A DNA stretch of 20,000 nt, taken from Nemertoderma westbladi (Eukaryota; Xenacoelomorpha; Nemertodermatida; Nemertodermatidae). The stretch is from contig JAUCBJ010007452.1 in NCBI GenBank assembly GCA_032718475.1, forward strand, positions 1-20,000, written 5' to 3'. Under the pieces are notes generated by a model. That model saw nothing but the letters and a program-made list of their open reading frames with translations. It was not told the origin of the DNA and made no database searches. This document shows, piece after piece, positions 9,990 to 19,205 of this stretch. The translations under genes and the position numbers were made by a program. The number at the start of each line of letters is the position of its first letter. Within the stretch, counting starts at the first letter, position 1.

Positions 9990-11480
9990 TTACAGAAGGA
10001 ATAAATAAAGTACATGGTGGCCTCTTCTTCACAATAACCTAAAGGTAATAGTTACAGAAGGAATACATAAAGTACATTGTGGCCTCTTCTTCACAATAAC
10101 CTAAAGGTAATAGTTACAGAAGGAATACATAAAGGACATGGTGGCCTCTTCTTCACAATAACATAAAGGTAATAGTTACAGAAGGAATACATAAAGTACA
10201 TTGTGGCCTCTTCTTCACAATAACCTAAAAGTAATAGTTACAGAAGGAATACATAAAGTACATGGTGGCCTCTTCTTCACAATAACCTAAAAGTAATAGT
10301 TACAGAAGGAATACATAAAATACATGGTGGCCTCTTCTTCACAATAACCTAAAAGTAATAGTTACAGAAGGAATACATAAAGGACATGGTGGCCTCTTCT
10401 TCACAATAACATAAAGGTAATAGTTACAGAAGGAATACATAAAGGACATGGTGGCCTCTTCTTCACAATAACATAAAGGTAATAGTTACAGAAGGAATAC
10501 ATAAAGTACATCGTGGCCTCTTCTTCACAATAACCTAAAAGTAATAGTTACAGAAGGAATACATAAAGGACATGGTGGCCTCTTCTTCACAATAACATAA
10601 AGGTAATAGTTGCAGAAGGTATACATAAAGGACATGGTGGCCTCTTCTTCACAATAACATAAAGGTAATAGTTACAGAAGGAATACATAAAGTACATGGT
10701 GGCCTCTTCTTCACAATAACATAAAGGTAATAGTTACAGAAGGAATAAATAAAGTACATGGTGGCCTCTTCTTCACAATAACCTAAAGGTAATAGTTACA
10801 GAAGGAATACATAAAGTACATTGTGGCCTCTTCTTCACAATAACCTAAAGGTAATAGTTACAGAAGGAATACATAAAGGACATGGTGGCCTCTTCTTCAC
10901 AATAACATAAAGGTAATAGTTACAGAAGGAATACATAAAGTACATTGTGGCCTCTTCTTCACAATAACCTAAAAGTAATAGTTACAGAAGGAATACATAA
11001 AGTACATGGTGGCCTCTTCTTCACAATAACCTAAAAGTAATAGTTACAGAAGGAATACATAAAATACATGGTGGCCTCTTCTTCACAATAACCTAAAAGT
11101 AATAGTTACAGAAGGAATACATAAAGGACATGGTGGCCTCTTCTTCACAATAACATAAAGGTAATAGTTACAGAAGGAATACATAAAGTACATGGTGGCC
11201 TCTTCTTCACAATAACATAAAGGTAATAGTTACAGAAGGAATACATAAAGTACATCGTGGCCTCTTCTTCACAATAACCTAAAAGTAATAGTTACAGAAG
11301 GAATACATAATGGACATGGTGGCCTCTTCTTCACAATAACATAAAGGTAATAGTTACAGAAGGTATACATAAAGGACATGGTGGCCTCTTCTTCACAATA
11401 ACATAAAGGTAATAGTTACAGAAGGAATACATAAAGTACATGGTGGCCTCTTCTTCACAATAACATAAAGGTAATAGTTA
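9990..11480. repeat. Higher-order duplication in the minisatellite, 744 bp (12 units) x 2
   Basis: Rare unit variants recur at exactly 744 bp, which is 12 x 62. ATAAATAAAG is at 10001 and 10745, AAAATACATG at 10317 and 11061, and AGGTATACAT has its T at 10620 and 11364. The order of the variants between these points also agrees. This shows block duplication of 12 units rather than only single-unit slippage. Confidence 0.85.
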
Positions 11481-13539
11481 CAGAAGGAATACATAAAGTA
11501 CATGGTGGCCTCTTCTTCACAATAACCTAAAAGTAATAGTTACAGAAGGAATACATAAAGGACATGGTGGCCTCTTCTTCACAATAACATAAAGGTAATA
11601 GTTACAGAAGGAATACATAAAGTACATGGTGGCCTCTTCTTCACAATAACCTAAAAGTAATAGTTACAGAAGGAATACATAAAGTACATGGTGGCCTCTT
11701 CTTCACAATAACTCATAAAGGTAATAGTTACAAAAGGAATACATAAAGTACATGGTGGCCTCTTCTTCACAATAACATAAAAGTAATAGTTACAAAAGGA
11801 ATACATAAAGTACATGGTGGCCTCTTCTTCGCAATAACATAAAGGTAATAGTTACAGAAGGAATACATAAAGTACATGGTGGACTCTTCTTCACAATAAC
11901 TCATAAAGGTAATAGTTACAAAAGGAATACATAAAGTACATGGTGGCCTCTTCTTCACAATAACCTAAAAGTAATAGTTTACAGAAGGAATACATAAAGT
12001 ACATGGTGGCCTCTTCTTCACAATAACCTAAAAGTAATAGTTACAGAAGGAATACATAAAGTACATGGTGGCCTCTTCTTCACAATAACTCATAAAGGTA
12101 ATAGTTACAGAAGGAATACATAAAGTACATGGTGGCCTCTTCTTCACAATAACCTAAAGGTAATAGTTACAAAAGGAATACATAAAGTACATGGTGGCCT
12201 CTTCTTCACAATAACATAAAGGTAATATGTACTGAAGGAATACATAAAGTACATGGTGGCCTCTTCTTCACAATAACATAAAGGTAATAGTTACAGAAGG
12301 AATACATACAGTACATGGTGGCCTCTTCTTCACAATAACCTAAAGGTAATAGTTACAGAAGGAATACATAAAGTACATGGTGGCCTCTTCTTCACAATAA
12401 CATAAAGGTAATATTTACTGAAGGAATACATAAAGTACATGGTGGCCTCTTCTTCACAATAACCTAAAGGTAATATTTACTGAAGGAATACATAAAGTAC
12501 ATGGTGGCCTCTTCTTCACAATAACATAAAGGTAATAGTTACAGAAGGAATACATACAGTACATGGTGGCCTCTTCTTCACAATAACCTAAAGGTAATAG
12601 TTACAGAAGGAATACATAAAGTACATGGTGGCCTCTTCTTCACAATAACCTAAAGGTAATAGTTACAGAAGGAATACATAAAGTACATGGTGGCCTCTTC
12701 TTCACAATAACCTAAAAGTAATAGTTGCAGAAGGAATACATAAAGTACATGGTGGCCTCTTCTTCACAATAACCTAAAAGTAATAGTTGCAGAAGGAATA
12801 CATAAAGTACATGGTGGCCTCTTCTTCACAATAACCTAAAAGTAATAGTTACAGAAGGAATACATAAAGTACATGGTGGCCTCTTCTTCACAATAACCTA
12901 AAGGTAATAGTTACAAAAGGAATACATAAAGTACATGGTGGCCTCTTCTTCACAATAACCTAAAAGTAATAGTTACAGAAGGAATAAATAAAGTACATGG
13001 TGGCCTCTTTTTCACAATAACCTAAAGGTAATAGTTACAGAAGGAATACATAAAGTACATGGTGGCCTCTTCTCCACAATAACCTAAAAGTAATAGTTAC
13101 AGAAGGAATAAATAAAGTACATGGTGGCCTCTTTTTCACAATAACCTAAATGTAATAGTTACAGAAGGAATACATAAAGTACATGGTGGCCTCTTCTTCA
13201 CAATAACTCATAAAGGTAATAGTTACAGAAGGAATACATAAAGTACATGGTGGCCTCTTCTTCACAATAACCTAAAGGTAATAGTTACAGAAGGAATACA
13301 TAAAGTACATGGTGGCCTCTTCTTCACAATAACCTAAAGGTAATAGTTACAGAAGGAATACATAAAGTACATGGTGGCCTCTTCTTCACAATAACCTAAA
13401 GGTAATAGTTACAGAAGGAATAAATAAAGTACATGGTGGCCTCTTTTTCACAATAACCTAAAGGTAATAGTTACAGAAGGAATACATAAAGTACATGGTG
13501 GCCTCTTCTTCACAATAACCTAAAGGTAATAGTTACAAA

Positions 13540-14560
13540 AGGAATAAATAAAGTACATTGTGGCCTCTTCTTCACAATAACCTAAAAGTAATAGTTACAG
13601 AAGGAATACATAAAGTACATGGTGGCCTCTTCTTCACAATAACCTAAAGGTAATAGTTACAGAAGGAATACATAAAGTACATGGTGGCCTCTTTTTCACA
13701 ATAACCTAAAGGTAATAGTTACAGAAGGAATACATAAAGTACATGGTGGCCTCTTCTTCACAATAACCTAAAGGTAATAGTTACAGAAGGAATACATAAA
13801 GTACATGGTGGCCTCTTCTTCACAATAACCTAAAGGTAATAGTTACAGAAGGAATACATAAAGTACATGGTGGCCTCTTCTTCACAATAACCTAAAGGTA
13901 ATAGTTACAAAAGGAATAAATAAAGTACATTGTGGCCTCTTCTTCACAATAACCTAAAAGTAATAGTTACAGAAGGAATACATAAAGTACATGGTGGCCT
14001 CTTCTTCACAATAACATAAAGGTAATAGTTACAGAAGGAATACATAAAGTACATGGTGGCCTCTTCTTTACAATAACCTAAAGGTAATAGTTACAGAAGG
14101 AATACATAAAGTACATTGTGGCCTCTTCTTCACAATAACCTAAAGGTAATAGTTACAGAAGGAATACATAAAGTAAATGGTGGCCTCTTCTTCACAATAA
14201 CCTAAAGGTAATATTTACTGAAGGAATACATAAAGTAAATGGTGGCCTCTTCTTCACAATAACCTAAAGGTAATAGTTACAGAAGGAATACATAAAGTAC
14301 ATTGTGGCCTCTTCTTTACAATAACCTAAAGGTAATAGTTACAGAAGGAATACATAAAGTACATTGTGGCCTCTTCTTCACAATAACCTAAAGGTAATAG
14401 TTACAGAAGGAATACATAAAGTAAATGGTGGCCTCTTCTTCACAATAACCTAAAGGTAATATTTACTGAAGGAATACATAAAGTAAATGGTGGCCTCTTC
14501 TTCACAATAACCTAAAGGTAATAGTTACAGAAGGAATACATAAAGTAAATGGTGGCCTCT
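13540..14560. repeat. Further higher-order blocks in the minisatellite (372 bp and 248 bp)
   Basis: The variant ACAAAAGGAATAAATAAAG followed by a CATTG unit occurs with GGAATAAA at 13541 and again at 13913, a spacing of 372 bp (6 units). The GTAAATGG plus ATATTTACTG pair occurs at 14173 and again at 14421, a spacing of 248 bp (4 units). Different block sizes in one array indicate repeated unequal exchange or replication slippage at several scales. Confidence 0.75.
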
Positions 14561-15774
14561 TCTTCACAATAACCTAAAAGTAATAATTACAGAAGGAATA
14601 CATAAAGTACATGGTGGCCTCTTCTTCACAATAACCTAAAGGTAATAGTTACAGAAGGAATACATAAAGTACATGGTGGCCTCTTCTTCACAATAACCTA
14701 AAGGTAATAGTTACAGAAGGAATACATAAAGTACATGGTGGCCTCTTCTTCACAATAACCTAAAGGTAATAGTTACAGAAGGAATACATAAAGTACATGG
14801 TGGCCTCTTCTTCACAATAACCTAAAGGTAATAGTTACAGAAGGAATACATAAAGTACATGGTGGCCTCTTCTTCACAATAACCTAAAGGTAATAGTTAC
14901 AGAAGGAATACATAAAGTACATGGTGGCCTCTTCTTCACAATAACCTAAAGGTAATAGTTACAGAAGGAATACATAAAGTACATGGTGGCCTCTTCTTCA
15001 CAATAACCTAAAGGTAATAGTTACAGAAGGAATACATAAAGTACATGGTGGCCTCTTCTTCACAATAACCTAAAGGTAATAGTTACAGAAGGAATACATA
15101 AAGTACATGGTGGCCTCTTCTTCACAATAACCTAAAGGTAATAGTTACAGAAGGAATACATAAAGTACATGGTGGCCTCTTCTTCACAATAACCTAAAGG
15201 TAATAGTTACAGAAGGAATACATAAAGTACATGGTGGCCTCTTCTTCACAATAACCTAAAGGTAATAGTTACAGAAGGAATACATAAAGTACATGGTGGC
15301 CTCTTCTTCACAATAACCTAAAGGTAATAGTTACAGAAGGAATACATAAAGTACATGGTGGCCTCTTCTTCACAATAACCTAAAGGTAATAGTTACAGAA
15401 GGAATACATAAAGTACATGGTGGCCTCTTCTTCACAATAACCTAAAGGTAATAGTTACTGAAGGAATACATAAAGTACATTGTGGCCTCTTCTTCACAAT
15501 AACATAAAAGTAATAGTTACAGAAGGAATACATAAAGTACATGGTGGCCTCTTCTTCACAATAACCTAAAGGTAATAGTTACAGAAGGAATACATAAAGT
15601 ACATGGTGGCCTCTTCTTCACAATAACCTAAAGGTAATAGTTACAGAAGGAATACATAAAGTACATGGTGGCCTCTTCTTCACAATAACCTAAAGGTAAT
15701 AGTTACTGAAGGAATACATAAAGTACATGGTGGCCTCTTCTTCACAATAATATAAAGGTGATAGTTTTTCGAAC

Positions 15775-15990
15775 CTTCGTTCTTCCAAGCTTTACAAGTC
15801 TCCACTTGATCTCTACATTCTCCTTTTATCAACGGGGCATTACTTCCCTCACAAGTTCTGCAAGTTACTGGACACTTCTTCCGAGCTTGCATCCTCCGTA
15901 CTAGACAGGCACCAGCAGCCGACCATGTAGGGCAGTAGGGACTTTTATCAACACAGCCTTGCGGCACTATATACTTGGTGGTAGTTGGCC
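15775..15990 (-). CDS. Internal exon: end of Thr linker, ShKT domain 1 and first half of ShKT domain 2
   Basis: The exon is read right to left after the acceptor TATTTTAAG (AG at 15992-15991) and ends at the donor GAAG|GTTCGA (GT at 15774-15773). It is 216 bp with phase 1 at both ends. The first residues (P-T-T-T-K) continue the Thr-rich linker of the previous exon. A full ShKT domain follows with six cysteines (C-V-D-K entry, Trp after Cys2, Gly-Ala before Cys3, KC-P-x-TC-x-x-C exit). Cys1 and Cys2 and the KAWKNEG core of ShKT domain 2 come next. Joined to the last exon, the Gly codon and the cysteine spacing of domain 2 are restored exactly, which is the main evidence for this intron. The donor GTTCGA is weaker than consensus. 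Confidence 0.8.
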
Positions 15991-16240
15991 CTTAAAATAC
16001 AAATACTTTATTTAATTACATCATTGAATAAGATATTTGTTCAGTTTTTAGATGTTATATTGCGTCATTAGTCGCGTATAGCTGTTATATCTTATTTGTC
16101 GCACATCATGCCATATTCGGCATGATGAAACATACACTGCCCACTGTCCAGGTTCGGCGGCCATGTTATCCAGTCCATAGAATAAAACTAACCTAAACCA
16201 TAAAAACTAAATAAAGTGCGATGATAAAAACTAACATTAC
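15991..16240 (-). other. 250-bp phase-1 intron
   Basis: On the minus strand it starts with GTAATG (GT at 16240-16239) and ends TATTTTAAG (AG at 15992-15991). Splicing joins CAA-G to GG-CCA and keeps the Thr/Pro linker in frame. No repeat of the 62-bp type is present, so this intron has remained short. A short imperfect inverted repeat around GCATGATG/CATCATGC lies near 16100-16130. Confidence 0.7.
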
Positions 16241-16701
16241 CTTGGGTGGTTGTAGTGGGCACTGGGGTGGTTGTAGTGGGCACTGAGGTGGTTGTTGTGG
16301 GCACTGGGATGGTTGTAGTGGGCACTGAGGTGGTTGTTGTAGTTGGCACTGGGGTTGTTGTAGTTGGCACTGGGGTTGTTGTAGTTGGCACTGGGGTTGT
16401 TGTAGTTGGCACTGGGGTTGTTGTAGTGGGCACTGGGGTGGTTGTAGTTGGCACTGGGGTGGTTGTAGTGGGCACTGGGGTGGTTGTTTTTGGTTGTGGA
16501 GGACACACTCCCCATCTGGAATCAGCTTTCCGATTTTCGAACGTGTTTCCCATTCCATCGAACTTAAGAAACTTGTTACCATAGAATATGACGTAGCGAT
16601 AGACATTGGGTTTAACCTTTTCCGCCGTAACTGCACTAATGACTCCGACATCAGCAGGGAGAAATCCAAACACGCTTCTGATTCGTCGGCTTGACAGCAA
16701 T
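16241..16701 (-). CDS. Exon with hemopexin-like segment and Pro/Thr/Val mucin-like linker
   Basis: This is the upstream visible exon of the minus-strand gene. A plausible acceptor is TTTCTCACTCCCAG (AG at 16703-16702). The donor is CAAG|GTAATG with GT at 16240-16239. The frame is fixed by continuity with the next exon. The first ~65 residues include a segment like a hemopexin blade: YRYVIFYGNKFLKFD, then about 17 residues later W-G-V-C, where family members have a blade-closing W and terminal Cys. A linker of 11 seven-residue repeats (T-T-T-T-P-V-P and variants) follows, probably O-glycosylated. Hemopexin plus ShKT suggests the C-terminal part of a secreted matrix-metalloproteinase-like or related extracellular protein. 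The catalytic part is not in the window, and the hemopexin call is moderate. Confidence 0.6.
16246..16488 (-). repeat. 21-bp coding minisatellite (TTTTPVP linker)
   Basis: About 11 tandem copies of a 21-bp unit encode seven residues each, with the variants TSVP and TIPVP. The 21-bp period keeps every unit in frame. The same DNA yields an artefactual Val/Gly-rich plus frame and other minus frames rich in Gln/Pro or Asn/His. Confidence 0.9.
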
Positions 16702-17045
16702 CTGGGAGTGAGAAACAAACATTTTCATTTACACAATATAACAGGCCTTCTAACAGTAAGCCACCAGAGAACGGCTACAATAATATCAGGGCCGAAGAGT
16801 CAGAAGGAAACGACAAGTATAATTTCATCCGTTCGCTGATAGTTCACACTTCTGACTCGCCCACAATTAATCAAGCATATGTTTGTTAATTGAACATTAC
16901 CACTCACTAATATGACGCTCACTTGGTAACTCTGGGAGCTGTGTGCTGCATCGCTTGTGTCAACACAATAACTGAGGAATGCCGTGTATCCTACTTGTAA
17001 CAATAAAAAAAAAAAAAAAAAAATAAAATAAAATAAAATATTGGA
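16702..17045 (-). other. Probable intron upstream of the hemopexin-like exon, with A-rich tract
   Basis: No exon is secure here. A minus-strand frame (16800-17048) opens in a poly-T/(TTTTA)n tract, and its apparent signal peptide is just that tract translated. The plus strand carries a run of 18 A followed by AAAAT units at about 17006-17041, like a poly(A) tail or microsatellite. This stretch is probably intronic to the minus-strand gene. Confidence 0.4.
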
Positions 17046-18125
17046 CACTCCACTAACCTGGTTTCTTGAATAGCGTAGCTGAACCCCACTAACCCCACCT
17101 TTGCACCCACCAGTCCCCCGTGTAGCTGTACCCCACTAATCTGGCCTTTCCACCCACCAGTCCCCCGTGTAGCTGTACCCCACTAATCTGGCCTTTCCAC
17201 CCACCAGTCCCCCGTGTAGCTGTACACCACTAACCTTGCCTTTCCACCCACCAGTTCCAGGTGTAGCTGTACCCCACTAATCTGGCCTTTCCACCCACCA
17301 GTCCCCCGTGTAGCTGTACCCCACTAACCTGGCCTTTCCACCCACCAGTTCCAGGTGTAGCTGTAGCTGTACCCCACTAATCTGGCCTTTCCACCCACCA
17401 GTCCCCCGTGTAGCTGTACCCCACTAACCTGGCCTTTCCACCCACCAGTCCCCCGTCGTGTAGCTGTACCCCACTAACATGGCCTTTCCACCAACCAGTC
17501 CCCCGTCGTGTAGCTGCACACCACTAACCTAGCCTTTCCACCCACCAGTCCCCCGTGTAGCTGTACCCCACTAACCTGGCCTTTCTACCCACCAGTCCCC
17601 CGTGTAGCTGTACCCCACTAACCCGGCCTTTCCACCCACCAGTCCCCCGTGTAGCTGTAACCCTCTAACCTGGCCTTTCCTCCCAACAGTCCCCCGAGTA
17701 GCTGTACACCACTAACCTGGCCTTTCTACCCACCAGCCCCCCGTGTAGCTGTACCCCACTAACCTGGCCTTTCTACCCACCAGTCCCCCGTCGTGTAGCT
17801 GTACCCCACTAACCTGGCCTTTCTACCCACCAGCCCCCCGTGTAGCTGTACCCCACTAACCTGGCCTTTCTACCCACCAGTCCCCCGTCGTGTAGCTGTA
17901 CCCCACTAACCTGGCCTTTCTACCCACCAGTCCCCCGTCGTGTAGCTGCACCCCACTAACCTGGCCTTTCCACCCACCAGTCCCCCGTGTAGCTGTACCC
18001 CACTAACCTGGCATTTCCTCCCACCAGTCCCCCGTGTAGCTGTACCCCACTAACCTGGCCTTTCCTCCCACCAGTCCCCCGTCGTGTAGCTGTACCCCAC
18101 TAACCTGGCCTTTCCACCCACCAGT
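17046..18125 (+). repeat. ~47-bp minisatellite (~22 copies) carrying acceptor-like motifs
   Basis: The unit is typically 47 bp (50 when CGTCGTG replaces CGTG). It reads through GTGTAGCTGTACCCCACTAA, then CCTGGCCTTTCCACCCACCA, then GTCCCCC. The period is confirmed by GTGTAG at 17167 and 17214. The first copies near 17050-17100 are diverged, and the array ends before a TATAC-rich junction at 18126. On the plus strand each unit contains CTAAC, then a pyrimidine-rich stretch, then CACCAG, which together resemble a branch point and 3' splice site. No coding frame is implied. Confidence 0.92.
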
Positions 18126-18160
18126 TATACTATACTATACACCAGCTATGCTATACTTTA
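18126..18160. repeat. Short TATAC-rich junction
   Basis: TATAC is repeated several times between the 47-bp and 10-bp arrays (ACTATACTATACACCAGC and similar). It is a junction or degenerate microsatellite; nothing else is seen. Confidence 0.6.
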
Positions 18161-19205
18161 TTATTGTTCGCGTTGTTGCTCATTGTTGTTCGTTGTTGCT
18201 CATTGTTGCTCATTGTTGCTCATTGTTGCTCGTTGGTGCTCATTATTGCTCGTTGTTGCTCGTTGTTGCTCATTGTTGCTCGTTGTTGTTCTTTATGATT
18301 GCTCGTTGTTGCTCATTGTTGCTCGTTGTTGTTCGTTGTTGCTCATTGTTGCTCGTTGTTGCTCGTTGGTGCTCATTGTTGCTCGTTGTTGCACATTGTT
18401 GTTCGTTGTTGCTCGTTGTTGTACTTTATTATTGCTCGCGTTGTTGCTCATTGTTTCTCGTTGTTGTACTTTATTATTGCTCGCGTTGTTGCTCATTGTT
18501 GTTCGTTGTTGCTCATTATTGCTCGTTGTTGCTCATTGTTGCTCATTGTTGCTCATTGTTGTTCGTTGTTGCTCATTGTTGCTCGTTGTTGCTCATTGTT
18601 GTTCGTTGTTGCTCATTGTTGCTCGTTGTTGTTCTTTATTATTGCTCGTTGGTGCTCATTGTTGCTCATTGTTGCTCGTTGTTGTTCGTTGTTGCTCATT
18701 GTTGTTCGTTGTTGCTCGTTGGTGCTCATTGTTGCTCGTTGTTGCACATTGTTGTTCGTTGTTGCTCGTCGTTGTTCTTTATTATTGCTCGCGTTGTTGC
18801 TCATTGTTGCTCGTTGTTGCTCATTGTTGCTCGTTGTTGCTCATTGTTGTTCGTTGTTGCTCATTGTTGCTCGTTGTTGTTCTTTATTATTGCTCGTTTT
18901 GCTCATTGTTGCTCGTTGTTGTACTTTATTACTGCTCGTTGTTGCTCATTGTTGCTCGTTATTGCTCATTGTTGCTCATTGGTGCTCGTTGTTGCTCATT
19001 GTTGTTTGTTGTTGCTCATTGTTGCTCGTTGTTGTACTTTATTATTGCTCGCGTTGTTGCTCATTGTTGTTCGTTGTTGCTCATTGTTGCTCCTTGTTGC
19101 TCATTATTGCTCGTTGTTGCTCATTTTTGATCGTTGTTGCTCGTTGTTGCTCGTTGTTGCTCATTGTTGCTCATTGTTGCTCGTTATTTCTCATTGTCTG
19201 TATTT
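18148..19205. repeat. 10-bp-period array (GTTGCTCRTT)n with ~353-bp higher-order structure
   Basis: The sequence is built from about 100 near-copies of GTTGCTCATT or GTTGCTCGTT, with interruptions of the type GTTCTTTATTATTGCTCGCG. The word GCACATT recurs at 18391 and 18744 with matching neighbours, giving a ~353-bp higher-order period. Because 10 is not a multiple of 3 and the unit has no stop in any plus frame, all three plus frames stay open for over 300 codons of low-complexity Cys/Leu/Val. These are artefacts, as are the Asn/Gln/Arg-rich minus frames. Confidence 0.95.

Larger units (their letters stand above)
8571..15765 (-). repeat. 62-bp minisatellite (~115 copies) that fills the intron and contains its 3' splice site
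   Basis: The direct tandem unit is normally 62 bp; occasional 60- and 64-bp units lack AC or carry an extra TC. Read on the minus strand, each unit is 46 nt matching the first 46 nt of the last exon (8571-8616) followed by the 16 nt TAACTATTACCTTTAG matching the intron end. The intron runs from GT at 15774-15773 to AG at 8618-8617, 7158 bp in all, and only about 8 nt next to the donor are not repeat. Units fall into two main classes: CCTAAA on plus keeps the acceptor AG, while CATAAA turns it into ATG. Both classes mix at 8640-12550, whereas the AG class dominates at 12600-15480. About 14 consecutive identical copies lie at 14590-15460. Long reading frames in the array are by-products of its 62-bp period. 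Confidence 0.95.

Noticed and set aside
11767-11958. ORF of 63 codons in the minisatellite
   Set aside because: It is only the 62-bp unit read through successive frames; no start or splice support.
8571-15765. CRISPR-like regular repeat
   Set aside because: Units are directly adjacent with no unique spacers, derive from an exon/intron boundary and sit in an animal intron.
16193-16669. Alternative minus frame rich in Gln/Pro over the Thr linker
   Set aside because: Only the TTTTPVP frame joins in phase to the next exon; the other is a shadow of the 21-bp repeat.
16800-17048. Minus-strand ORF with apparent signal peptide
   Set aside because: The hydrophobic leader is a translated poly-T/(TTTTA)n tract and the rest matches no family I know.
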